From: JBDLID01 sp039715055
GTDB lineage: Bacteria; Desulfobacterota; Desulfobulbia; Desulfobulbales; Desulfocapsaceae
Length of the DNA stretch: 34,759 nucleotides
Direction: 5' to 3'
Assembly (NCBI GenBank): GCA_039715055.1
Contig: JBDLID010000015.1
Location: forward strand, 1 to 34,759
Shown: positions 25,175-32,449 of the stretch, piece after piece
Layout: each line of letters starts with the position of its first letter
How positions within the stretch are numbered: position 1 is the first letter of the stretch
Notes under the pieces: generated by a model
The model's database searches: none
Told to the model about the DNA's origin: nothing
The model's input: only the letters and a program-made list of their open reading frames with translations
Program-made: the position numbers and the translations under genes

Positions 25175-27250
25175 TCAACTGGTGGACATCTTTGAGATGT
25201 CACCGACCTCAAGGAAGAGGGCCCCGATACCTGTCAGCAGATTGAGACGATTCTGACGGACCTTTTCATCTTCGGCCATGACCATTACCGAGTCAAAGAA
25301 ACTGTCCACAGGCGCCTTGAGAACCAGCATCTCCTCCAGAGCCTGACTATAATTCCTGGCCTCGATCAGCGGCGCAACTTTTTCCGCAACCTGTTCATAG
25401 ACACCAGCAAGCTCTTTTTCCGCTGTCTCCGTAAATAAACCTGGCTGGAGTTCCCGGTCACGGTTGTCTTTAATGATATTTCGAATCCGTTTAAAGGCGG
25501 CGGCAAGTACTCCAAAAGCGTCCTCCCGGCGAACCTGCTCCAGGGCCTTTACCCGTTTTCGACAGTCGTTGATGTCGTCAAAATCAACCGCGGTTGCCGC
25601 CTCAACCGCTTCCGGGTCTCTTCCCATACCCACTTCATCATTGATGAAACGGCCACGGATAAACCCTGTCACAGATTCGACGGTATCACTGCCACCGTCG
25701 ACCTTGTCTCCATAGAGTGCCAAGGCCTTATGAAAAATCTCGGAAAGTGACAGGCTGTAGTCAAATTTTTCCAGGATATGAATCACCGCCAGTGATAACC
25801 GCCTCAGTCCAAAGGGATCAGCGGTTCCAGTAGGGATCTGACCAATGCCGAAACAACCGGCGATGGAATCGATCCGATCGGCCAGGCCGACCAGGGCACC
25901 GACCACGGATATCGGCAGCTCAGCACCTGCCCGCTTGGGCAGATAATGTTCCCGGATTCCCTCACACACGAGAGCAGGCTCGTTGTCATGGACAGCGTAG
26001 GCTGTACCCATCTCACCCTGCAGGGATGGAAACTCACCGACCATATCAGTGAGCAGGTCGATTTTGCACAACTTTGCCGCCCGGCTGACCAGTTCTTTTT
26101 CAGCGGGAGCAAATTTTTCTGCAAGGATGGCACTGAGCTTGACTATCCGCTCACTCTTTTCAAGCATGGTTCCCAGCCTGGACTGAAAAATAATACCGCT
26201 GAGGTCATCGTAGCGATCACCGAGGCTGGTCTGTTTGTCGGAGCTGAAAAAGAAAAAGGCATCTTCCAGTCGGGCGCGCAATACACGTTCATGACCGGCG
26301 CGGGTAAGGTCTGGATCTTTTACCCGGGTATTGTTGACCGCAACAAAGTTAGCCATGAGGTCGCCGTTCACATCGACAACGGGAAAATACTTCTGGTGCT
26401 CGCGCATGGAGGTAATCAATACCTGGTCCGGAAGCTCCAGGAAACGACTGTCAAAAGAACCGCAAATGCCAAAAGGGTGCTCAACAAGATTACAGACCGT
26501 ATCGACCAGCCCCTCGTCTATGGCGACCTCGGCCCCACTTGGAAGTGACCGGTCAACAACTGCCTGACGGATCTCAGTAATAACCATCTCCCTCCGCCGC
26601 TTCACATCGACAATCACAGAGGCTCCGTCAAGTTGAGCCTCATAATCAGCCGCTGTGGAAATATCGATGGCTTCAGGTGCAAGGAAACGATGACCCCGGC
26701 TCTGTCGACCGCTCTTAATCCCTTCCAGCTCAAAAGGAACGATCTTCTCGTCATACAGGGCGACCAGCCACTGAATTGGACGGGCAAAACTATTCTGGTT
26801 GCCCCCCCATTTCATTGATTTTGGAAATGAAAGGCCAAGCAGGAGATCAACAAGCAGATCGGGCAGCAGGTCATAGGTAGCGGATCCCTTGATCTCACGA
26901 ACCAGCATGAGATACTCGCCTTTCTCGGTCTGGGCCACCTTGAGTTCGGAGACATCAACGCCTTTGGAGCCGGCGAAACCGAGAGCCGCCCTGGTGGGAT
27001 TGCCGTCCTCGTCAAACCCGGCCTTTTTCGAAGGTCCCATCAGCGTCTCGGAACCGTCAGGCTGGCTCTCAGCCAGAGACTGGACAATCAGGCTCAGACG
27101 CCGTGGGGTTCCCATGACGCTCACCGAGCCATGCTCCAACCTGTGCTCTGTTGCTTTTTTGCAAAAATCGCCTCTCAGCTGGTCAAGTGCCGGCTGTAAA
27201 AAACCAGCCGGAAGCTCCTCTATGCCTATTTCAAATAGTAGATCTGCCAT
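25175..27250 (-). CDS. glyS: Glycyl-tRNA synthetase beta subunit
   Basis: This is the beta chain of the alpha2beta2 bacterial glycyl-tRNA synthetase. It binds tRNA-Gly and is needed together with the catalytic alpha chain (GlyQ). The 691-residue length is normal. It starts MADLLFEIGIEELPAGFL, the hallmark N terminus, and contains SMKWGG, EHPFGICGSFDSRFLELPDQVLI-type sequence and TAYAVHDNEPALVCEGIREHYLPK, an HD-like region. The C-terminal anticodon-binding part ends near FDSVMVMAEDEKVRQNRLNLL. No clear ribosome binding site precedes the ATG at 27250. The usual neighbour glyQ is not next to it: a FolE2-like gene is upstream, 113 bp away. Confidence 0.95.
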   Translation of the reverse strand: MADLLFEIGIEELPAGFLQPALDQLRGDFCKKATEHRLEHGSVSVMGTPRRLSLIVQSLAESQPDGSETLMGPSKKAGFDEDGNPTRAALGFAGSKGVDVSELKVAQTEKGEYLMLVREIKGSATYDLLPDLLVDLLLGLSFPKSMKWGGNQNSFARPIQWLVALYDEKIVPFELEGIKSGRQSRGHRFLAPEAIDISTAADYEAQLDGASVIVDVKRRREMVITEIRQAVVDRSLPSGAEVAIDEGLVDTVCNLVEHPFGICGSFDSRFLELPDQVLITSMREHQKYFPVVDVNGDLMANFVAVNNTRVKDPDLTRAGHERVLRARLEDAFFFFSSDKQTSLGDRYDDLSGIIFQSRLGTMLEKSERIVKLSAILAEKFAPAEKELVSRAAKLCKIDLLTDMVGEFPSLQGEMGTAYAVHDNEPALVCEGIREHYLPKRAGAELPISVVGALVGLADRIDSIAGCFGIGQIPTGTADPFGLRRLSLAVIHILEKFDYSLSLSEIFHKALALYGDKVDGGSDTVESVTGFIRGRFINDEVGMGRDPEAVEAATAVDFDDINDCRKRVKALEQVRREDAFGVLAAAFKRIRNIIKDNRDRELQPGLFTETAEKELAGVYEQVAEKVAPLIEARNYSQALEEMLVLKAPVDSFFDSVMVMAEDEKVRQNRLNLLTGIGALFLEVGDISKMSTS

Positions 27251-27363
27251 GGATAATTATTCATTAATTTTCAAACTGCACAATGCACCATTCACCAACC
27301 GGCCCCGGATGTTTTAACCAGAGCCAACCGTTAACCTTTTTATTTAGCAAAAATCCAGGCTTT

Positions 27364-28089
27364 TCAGCCACTGGAGACTGCAAAGGTCGAATACCCCTCT
27401 GCCAGGTTCTCCACTGTCACCGAGAACCACTTGATGGCCTCCTGGTCACTCAAGGTGGTGCCGATGGTACGGGTCAGGGATTCCACCGAAAATGGTCCGG
27501 AAATCTGCTGCAGACACTCCTGCCGCTCCTTGTCTATCGCACCTTCCACCAGGGTGATTAGATCCTCGATCCAGATAAAGTGATTAAAACGGACCGACAC
27601 CCGTGCTTTACCCCAGTGTCCTGGAGATCGGGGCAGTCCCTGGTCTCCTTGACCGGGAAAAGGCAGGGAAACCGGAACATCAACCGAAAACTCCAGATCG
27701 TCGTTCTCCTCAAGCGAGCCATGCATCCGGCAGTCATAATGGTCTCCCTTGAGGGACTGTTGTCGTTGCGGCCGGGCGAGAAAATAGCTGAACGCCATCT
27801 CTATGTGGGCCGCCTCAGCCTCAAGACGACTCTTCATCTCTTCAAGGATCGTATGAAAGCTGTTGAGATCAATCTCACCGTGAAAACGGTTGAGAATCTC
27901 AACAAAACGGCTCATATGAGTTCCCTTAAAATGATGCGGCAGATTGACATACATGTTCACCATGGCAATGGTGCGCTGTTTGCTTTTTGCCTTGTCCAGG
28001 ACGGTGATCGGATACGAGATGGTCTTGACTCCGACCTTTTTGATATTGATCCGATTATGATCAAGCTGGCTCTGGATATCTTTCATCAC
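27364..28089 (-). CDS. folE2: FolE2-family protein (GTP cyclohydrolase I type 2), active-site motifs altered
   Basis: The N-terminal ~100 residues are clearly FolE2/MptA-like: IKKVGVKTISYPITVLDK, then VNMYVNLPHHFKGTHMSRFVEILN. FolE2 normally makes dihydroneopterin triphosphate from GTP for folate synthesis. From memory of the family, the active site lies in a CPCSK...GAHNQR segment and a C-terminal ESIHxH segment. Here the first is replaced by PFPGQGDQGLPRSPGHWGK (residues about 143-161) and the end reads VENLAEGYSTFAV, so the metal-binding Cys and His are missing at the expected places. The flanks (FSVDVPV and VSVRF) stay in frame. The start is GTG at 28089 or ATG at 28086; no good ribosome binding site is present, and the 56-bp repeat ends one base upstream. 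It may be a divergent paralogue with a new function, or an inactive copy. Confidence 0.8.
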   Translation of the reverse strand: MMKDIQSQLDHNRINIKKVGVKTISYPITVLDKAKSKQRTIAMVNMYVNLPHHFKGTHMSRFVEILNRFHGEIDLNSFHTILEEMKSRLEAEAAHIEMAFSYFLARPQRQQSLKGDHYDCRMHGSLEENDDLEFSVDVPVSLPFPGQGDQGLPRSPGHWGKARVSVRFNHFIWIEDLITLVEGAIDKERQECLQQISGPFSVESLTRTIGTTLSDQEAIKWFSVTVENLAEGYSTFAVSSG

Positions 28090-28090
28090 G

Positions 28091-28146
28091 GTAACTATTC
28101 AGCAAGAAAAGAATATTGCCCATTACACTAAACTGTAACTGTTCAG
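28091..28146 (-). repeat. Interspersed 56-bp repeat, copy 2
   Basis: GTAACTATTCAG (28091-28102) and GTAACTGTTCAG (28135-28146) are 44 bp apart and are the reverse complement of the pair at 4204-4259, in the same relative order. Its 3' end, read on the minus strand, lies one base before the GTG start of the FolE2-like gene. The spacer shares the GGGCAAT block with copy 3 and contains a small inverted repeat TTACA-N6-TGTAA. Confidence 0.75.
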
Positions 28147-28242
28147 ATGTGCTTCAAATTGGTTCATTTAAGACTTCGAAGCATACTTGTGCTATGTGAG
28201 AAGGCTTAAATGGGACAAGATGGAGTGCAGCTGAATAGTTAC
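28135..28242. repeat. 108-bp imperfect palindrome bounded by the repeat's 12-mers
   Basis: GTAACTGTTCAG (28135-28146) and CTGAATAGTTAC (28231-28242) are inverted with one mismatch. Inside, ATTTAAGACTTC and GAAGGCTTAAAT pair again with one mismatch, and AGCA/TGCT pair at the tip. The remaining arm segments differ mainly by transitions, which would give G-U pairs in RNA. The whole unit could fold into one long hairpin. It resembles a MITE-type element and shares its left 12-mer with repeat copy 2. Confidence 0.65.
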
Positions 28243-28321
28243 TCATCACGGATAAAAAGCAGCACCACTGCTCTAAAGCATGCAGCGGGTCGAGGTCGTG
28301 GGCGTTAAGAAGGAGCTGTAT

Positions 28322-28675
28322 CTACTTCTTGAGATGTTTGTTGACCGCTTCTTTCAAGGCAGTCATGTCCGCTGATTTAACAATATAGTCATCCGATGCC
28401 CAAGCCCCGAGGTCCTGCTTGTATTCATTAAATGCGGAGCTGAGAATCACCGGCAGTTGAGGATTTTTAGACTTCATCTGGCGCAGAACCTCAATACCGT
28501 TGATTCCGGGCATCTGGATATCAAGAATCACCAGATCAGGCTTTTCCGCATCAAATTTAACCAGTGCTTCTTCACCGGTTAATGCAGAAACAACCTTATA
28601 ACCTTCCAGTTCAAACTCCTCCTGGTAAAGAATCTGAATCCCTTCCTCATCGTCAACGATCAAAATCTTTTTCAT
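28322..28675 (-). CDS. Single-domain response regulator (receiver only)
   Basis: This 117-residue protein is one receiver domain. It starts MKKILIVDDEEG, has the phospho-acceptor Asp in LVILDIQMPGINGIEVL (near residue 53), the Thr/Ser position in ILSSAF, and a Lys in YIVKSADM where the family often has KP. There is no output domain, so it acts as a phosphate shuttle or a protein-binding switch, like CheY or Spo0F. The start at 28675 follows AGGAG at 9 bp. A longer frame upstream overlaps galT and is not needed. It begins 10 bp after the galT stop and is probably co-transcribed. It could take phosphate from one of the hybrid kinases in this window, but nothing shows which. Confidence 0.9.
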   Translation of the reverse strand: MKKILIVDDEEGIQILYQEEFELEGYKVVSALTGEEALVKFDAEKPDLVILDIQMPGINGIEVLRQMKSKNPQLPVILSSAFNEYKQDLGAWASDDYIVKSADMTALKEAVNKHLKK

Positions 28676-28685
28676 CAAATTTCTC

Positions 28686-29696
28686 CTATGACAATCTTTC
28701 CAGTGATTCACGTAAATAGGCCGAGGCCTTTTCCGGCGGCATGGGGTTGATATAAAAACCTGAGCCCCACTCAAAACCGGCTATTGATGTCAGTTTCGGT
28801 ACGATTTCAAAGTGGTAATGGTAGTGTTTGAGAGGATCCGAACGTAACGGCTGGGTGTGGAGAACAAAATTATAGGGAACATTGGGAATACAGGCGTCCA
28901 GCCTGCAAAGACTTTCTGAAAAGATCTCGGTGAGTGAAACCAGCTTACTGTCGTTCTCGTGGTGGTAGGCTGAATTATGCTCTTTGGGTAGAATCCACAT
29001 CTCGAAAGGCGTACGCGGAGCAAAGGGAGTGATGGTAATAAAATGCTCATTCTGGCAGACCACTCTCACTTCCTGCTGAATCTCCTGGCGGATGATATCG
29101 CAGTAAACACAACGTTCCTTGTAGTTATAGTAGGAGATCGCCCCTTCCATCTCGGAGAAGATCTTTCTCGGCAGGATGGGCAGGGCCACCAGCTGGGAGT
29201 GGGAATGTTCCAGCGAGGCGCCGGCAGCTTTGCCGAAATTTTTAAAAACCAGAACATAGCGGAACCGATCATCCTTTTCCAGGTCGAAAATCCGGTCACG
29301 AAAGGACTTGAAGACTAGCAGCATCTGTTCCGGCGGCAGGTCTGCAAAGACATCATCATGGCGGGGACTCTCTATGATGACCTCATGGGCACCGATCCCG
29401 TTCATCTTGTCATAGAGTCCCTCCCCCTGCCGGTCAAGCTCACCCTCAATCACCAGGGCCGGATACTTGTTGGGAACAACCCGAACCTTCCAGCCGGGGG
29501 TGTTGGCTCCCTGCCCGGTCTGACGGCCATAGGCAAGTACCTCCTGGGGAGTTGTAGATTCATTTCCAGGGCACAGCGGACAAAATCCGCCGGTGGTGGG
29601 CGATTCGGCAATAATAAAATCGGTCGGACGCTTGCCCCTTTCCTCGGCAATAATGATCCAACGCCCTAGGACCGGGTCTTTTCGTAATTCTGGCAT
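28686..29696 (-). CDS. galT: Galactose-1-phosphate uridylyltransferase (GalT-like)
   Basis: This is a HIT-superfamily nucleotidyltransferase that exchanges UMP between UDP-glucose and galactose-1-phosphate (Leloir pathway). The 336-residue product begins MPELRKDPVLGRWIII. It has the zinc-binding pair FCPLCPGNE, the motif VRVVPNKYPAL, the active-site LEHSHSQLVALP (HxHxQ, with the uridylylated His), a second Cys pair ERCVYCDII, and HYHYHFEIVP near the C terminus. The start at 29696 is 7 bp after the dksA stop; an upstream extension of 19 codons overlaps dksA and is rejected. In anaerobes of this type, GalT-like proteins may serve polysaccharide or nucleotide-sugar recycling, and an ADP-sugar phosphorylase-like activity cannot be excluded. 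Confidence 0.88.
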   Translation of the reverse strand: MPELRKDPVLGRWIIIAEERGKRPTDFIIAESPTTGGFCPLCPGNESTTPQEVLAYGRQTGQGANTPGWKVRVVPNKYPALVIEGELDRQGEGLYDKMNGIGAHEVIIESPRHDDVFADLPPEQMLLVFKSFRDRIFDLEKDDRFRYVLVFKNFGKAAGASLEHSHSQLVALPILPRKIFSEMEGAISYYNYKERCVYCDIIRQEIQQEVRVVCQNEHFITITPFAPRTPFEMWILPKEHNSAYHHENDSKLVSLTEIFSESLCRLDACIPNVPYNFVLHTQPLRSDPLKHYHYHFEIVPKLTSIAGFEWGSGFYINPMPPEKASAYLRESLERLS

Positions 29697-29703
29697 CTCT
29701 ACA

Positions 29704-30066
29704 CTATTTCCCCTGGGACTTTTCTTCCTGTTCCTGCCGGGTCTTACACTCAATGCAAAGCGACGTCACCGGCCTGGCCTGAAGCCGTTTCTTACCGATG
29801 ATCTCGCCGCAATCCTCGCATTCCCCAAAAGTGCCGTCCTGGATACGTTCCAGAGCGCCCTCAATTTTTTTCAAAAGCTTCTGCTCACGATCCCGGATTC
29901 TCAACTCAAAATTCCGCTCCGACTCGGCACTTGCACGGTCATTTGGATCGGGGATATTACCCTTCTGATTATGAAGATCATTGAGGGTCCGGTCGACATC
30001 GCTGAGAATCTCTTCCCGCTTTTCCATGAGTGCCTGCTCAAACTGCTTCAGAATCTTCTCTTCCAT
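29704..30066 (-). CDS. dksA: DksA/TraR-family zinc-finger transcription factor
   Basis: This 120-residue RNA polymerase-binding protein would tune transcription together with ppGpp. It has the long coiled coil (EKILKQFEQALMEKREEILSD... through about residue 75) and the C-terminal zinc finger CEDCGEIIGKKRL...CIECK, in which all four Cys are present. The coiled-coil tip carries acidic residues (DPNDRASAESE) in the right place for the DxxDxA-like tip motif. The start is placed at 30066 because GGAG lies 6 bp upstream; an in-frame ATG at 30084 has no such site. galT follows after 7 bp, so the two are co-transcribed. An inverted repeat, GTCGTC-N7-GACGAC (30090-30108), lies just upstream in the leader. 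Confidence 0.9.
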   Translation of the reverse strand: MEEKILKQFEQALMEKREEILSDVDRTLNDLHNQKGNIPDPNDRASAESERNFELRIRDREQKLLKKIEGALERIQDGTFGECEDCGEIIGKKRLQARPVTSLCIECKTRQEQEEKSQGK

Positions 30067-30088
30067 CCAGATCTCCTGCTTCATTACG

Positions 30089-30109
30089 CGTCGTCGATAT
30101 TGGACGACG
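30089..30109 (-). other. Hairpin in the dksA leader
   Basis: CGTCGTC and GACGACG form a 7-bp GC-rich stem with a 7-base loop, 23 bp before the preferred dksA start. There is no T-run after it on the minus strand. It could affect dksA translation or mark a regulator site. Confidence 0.4.
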
Positions 30110-30188
30110 TACTTTTTCAGACATTACTGATTTTAAAAAAAAGGTTTCTGCCCGGTTTCAGTCAATATTTCGCAACTAACTCCTTTGT

Positions 30189-30698
30189 TCAGCCTTTCTC
30201 CTCAGACCAGTCACTGCGGACAAAGGTACCACTCTTGCCGCCTGTTTTTTTCAACAGCCGGATATCACCGATGACCATCTCTTTGTCAACGGCTTTGCAC
30301 ATATCATAGATGGTCAGACAGGCAACCGACACTGCTGTCAAAGCCTCCATCTCAACTCCGGTCTTACCGTTGATGGCAACCGTTGCCCTGACAATAATAC
30401 AATTTGTCTTATCGTCGAACTCAAAGTCAACAGATACCCTGGTAATCATCAGTGGATGGCAGAGGGGGATAAGAGTGTCAACTTTTTTAGCAGCCATGAT
30501 CCCGGCTATTCTTGCAACGCCGAGCACATCCCCCTTAGCCATATTCCCCTTTTTAACCAGACCGTAGGCTTCATCTCCCATGGTGACGATTCCTTCGGCA
30601 CAGGCGACACGACTGGTCTCTGCCTTGCTGCTCACATCGACCATGTGGGCGTTGCCCTCGGCATCAAAATGATTCAGTATCCCGTCTCCGTTACTCAC
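30189..30698 (-). CDS. moaC: Cyclic pyranopterin monophosphate synthase MoaC
   Basis: MoaC acts after MoaA in molybdenum cofactor synthesis, turning the GTP-derived cyclic intermediate into cyclic pyranopterin monophosphate. The 169-residue length and motifs are standard: FDAEGNAHMVDVSSK near the start, KGDVLGVARIAGIMAAKK, LIPLCHPLMIT with the catalytic His, TGVEMEALTAVSVACLTIYDMCKA, and the conserved Lys pair in RLLKKTGGKSG near the end. It starts with GTG at 30698, behind GGAG about 10 bp upstream. Copy 3 of the 56-bp repeat lies 17 bp before the start. Moco would serve molybdenum or tungsten enzymes such as formate dehydrogenase; none is in the window. Confidence 0.95.
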   Translation of the reverse strand: MSNGDGILNHFDAEGNAHMVDVSSKAETSRVACAEGIVTMGDEAYGLVKKGNMAKGDVLGVARIAGIMAAKKVDTLIPLCHPLMITRVSVDFEFDDKTNCIIVRATVAINGKTGVEMEALTAVSVACLTIYDMCKAVDKEMVIGDIRLLKKTGGKSGTFVRSDWSEEKG

Positions 30699-30715
30699 GA
30701 CTGGTTTTCTCCACC

Positions 30716-30771
30716 GTAACTCTTCAGTAAGCGCAGTTAATTGCCCTTATATATGAACTGTAACTGTTTTG
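30716..30771 (-). repeat. Interspersed 56-bp repeat, copy 3
   Basis: GTAACTCTTCAG (30716-30727) and GTAACTGTTTTG (30760-30771) again start exactly 44 bp apart. The spacer matches copy 2 at about 18 of 32 positions, including ATTGCCC and AACT next to the second 12-mer. It lies between dnaJ and moaC, 17 bp before the moaC start codon and in the same orientation to moaC as copy 2 has to the FolE2-like gene. Confidence 0.65.
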
Positions 30772-30851
30772 CAGTGCTCCATCTTCCATTCGGATATTCA
30801 AGGGATCACCGTTAGCATAAATTAGAATGGTACACCCAACCCGAATGTTTT

Positions 30852-31982
30852 TTACTTTTCTTTTTTGCCAAGTACCTCGCTGAAGAGGCGGGAGAAAAAG
30901 CCATCCCGCTCCTTGTTTTGACCATGCTCCTGGCAAAGCTGATCAAAATTTTTCAGCAGCTCCTTCTGCTCACTGCAGAGATCGGTTGGGGTCTGAACCT
31001 GCAGTTTTACAATCATATCGCCCCGACCTCCGCCGCGCAGACTGACCACACCCTCGTTTTTCAGAGTGAAAATTTCACCTGACTGGCTTCCTTCAGGGAT
31101 GGTCAGCTTCTTTTTACCGTAGATAGTCGGCACCTCAACCTTGCATCCCAGTGCAGCCTGTATCATGGAGACCGGAAGCTGGCAGAAGATGATATTGTTG
31201 TCCCGCTTGAAAAACTCGTGCTCTTCAACATGGACGATCACATAGAGATCACCGGCAGGACCACCCTTGCGCCCTCCCTCCCCTTCTCCCCGAAGGCGCA
31301 TCTTGGCCCCGGTATCAACTCCCGGAGGAATCTTGATGGATACCGTCTTGGTCTTCTCCCTGAGGCCCTGACCATTACAGTCATTGCACGGCTCTTTGAC
31401 AATCTCTCCTTCACCGTGACATTGAGGACAGGTGGAACTGACCTGAAAAAAACCCTGGGAACGGATGACCTGGCCACGCCCGTGACAGGAAGGACAGGTT
31501 TCCTTGGAATAACCGGGCCGACAGCCTGAACCTTCACAGGTCCAGCAGGTGTCCCGCCGTGTCAGCTCAACTTCCCTTGCAACGCCGTGCACCGCCTCCA
31601 TGAAACTGATCTGGATATCGTAACGGAGATCGTTGCCAGGTTGAGGTCCGCCGCGCCTGGGCTGCCTGCCGCGGCCTCCCATTCCGAAGAGGTCACCAAA
31701 CAGATCACCGAAGCCGGAAAAGATATCCTCAAAATTGCCGGGCCCCCGGTAACCGCTGTTCTTCAGGCCGTCATGACCATAGGTGTCGTAAATCTTACGT
31801 TTTTCCTGATCACTGAGTACCTCATAGGCCTCGGTGCACTCCTTGAAACAGGCCTCGGCCTCGGTATCATCAGGATTACGGTCCGGGTGATACTTCATGG
31901 CCAGTTTTCGATAGGCCTTTTTGATCTCTCCACCACCGGCAGTTCGGGTGACGGAGAGTATTTCGTAATAATCGCGTACCAT
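30852..31982 (-). CDS. dnaJ: Chaperone DnaJ (Hsp40)
   Basis: This 376-residue type A J-protein stimulates the Hsp70 DnaK and holds unfolded proteins. The J domain (residues 1-70) has the HPD motif in KYHPDRNPDD. A Gly/Phe-rich linker follows (FEDIFSGFGDLFGDLFGMGGRGR), then four zinc-finger repeats, CWTCEGSG, CPSCHGRG, CPQCHGEG and CNDCNGQG, then the two beta-barrel substrate domains. The start MVRDYYEIL at 31982 is natural, although its ribosome binding site is weak. It lies 21 bp after rpoZ on the same strand, so the two are probably co-transcribed. dnaK and grpE are not in the window. Confidence 0.96.
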   Translation of the reverse strand: MVRDYYEILSVTRTAGGGEIKKAYRKLAMKYHPDRNPDDTEAEACFKECTEAYEVLSDQEKRKIYDTYGHDGLKNSGYRGPGNFEDIFSGFGDLFGDLFGMGGRGRQPRRGGPQPGNDLRYDIQISFMEAVHGVAREVELTRRDTCWTCEGSGCRPGYSKETCPSCHGRGQVIRSQGFFQVSSTCPQCHGEGEIVKEPCNDCNGQGLREKTKTVSIKIPPGVDTGAKMRLRGEGEGGRKGGPAGDLYVIVHVEEHEFFKRDNNIIFCQLPVSMIQAALGCKVEVPTIYGKKKLTIPEGSQSGEIFTLKNEGVVSLRGGGRGDMIVKLQVQTPTDLCSEQKELLKNFDQLCQEHGQNKERDGFFSRLFSEVLGKKEK

Positions 31983-32003
31983 GCTCGTAAAACCGGGAGT
32001 TAT

Positions 32004-32279
32004 TTAGGCCTCGGCCGCCTTTTGGGCGTCCGCTGCTGTCTCCCCTTCCTCTTCCTCGTTCATGTCGTTGAGATTGGGCAGTTCATCAATATTGTCAAAA
32101 GTGACATCTCCTGAGGCGATTTCCCGCAGGGTCATGACAATTTCCTTGTTTTTTCCTTCAACCAGGTAGGGTTCTCCATGTCGATGCTGCTTGATACGAT
32201 CCACCGCAAGACGAATGAGGTTGAAACGATTGTCTTTACCGACCTGCGCCAGGCAATCCTCAACAGTAATTCTAGCCAT
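32004..32279 (-). CDS. rpoZ: DNA-directed RNA polymerase omega subunit
   Basis: This 91-residue subunit helps assemble RNA polymerase and forms part of a ppGpp site. It begins MARITVEDCLAQVGKDNRFNLIRLAVDRIKQ, the standard omega N terminus, and has the conserved KNKEIVMTLREIASG. The C-terminal tail is acidic (NEEEEGETAAD). A good ribosome binding site (GAGGAG, 6 bp upstream) fixes the start. It is followed after 24 bp by dnaJ and preceded by purA about 170 bp upstream. DksA and omega both contact RNA polymerase, and their genes lie within the same minus-strand block. Confidence 0.95.
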   Translation of the reverse strand: MARITVEDCLAQVGKDNRFNLIRLAVDRIKQHRHGEPYLVEGKNKEIVMTLREIASGDVTFDNIDELPNLNDMNEEEEGETAADAQKAAEA

Positions 32280-32433
32280 TGACTACTCCTCTTCTAATTA
32301 GATAATCTACATGAACAATCAGCGACTGGTTGCCATCTCTGAAGTTTTTCAGGAGCCGGCGGGGCTGATTGCCATTTCAAATTATAAGTTTTTACAAACT
32401 TGTTATCCGTTATTAATTCTAGAAATTCAGATC

Positions 32434-32449
32434 ACAGGGACGACCCTGT
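32434..32449 (-). other. Hairpin at the purA stop codon
   Basis: ACAGGG-TCGT-CCCTGT on the minus strand is a perfect 6-bp stem starting at the purA stop codon. It has no T-run. It may be a weak terminator or a processing site between purA and rpoZ. Confidence 0.35.

Noticed and set aside
27580..28131. 183-codon plus-strand frame opposite the FolE2-like gene
   Set aside because: The minus-strand frame has unmistakable FolE2 N-terminal sequence; the opposite frame shows no family pattern or ribosome binding site.
30699..30851. Moco or folate riboswitch upstream of moaC
   Set aside because: The leader is short and holds the 56-bp repeat; I could not fold it into the conserved core of a known Moco or THF riboswitch.
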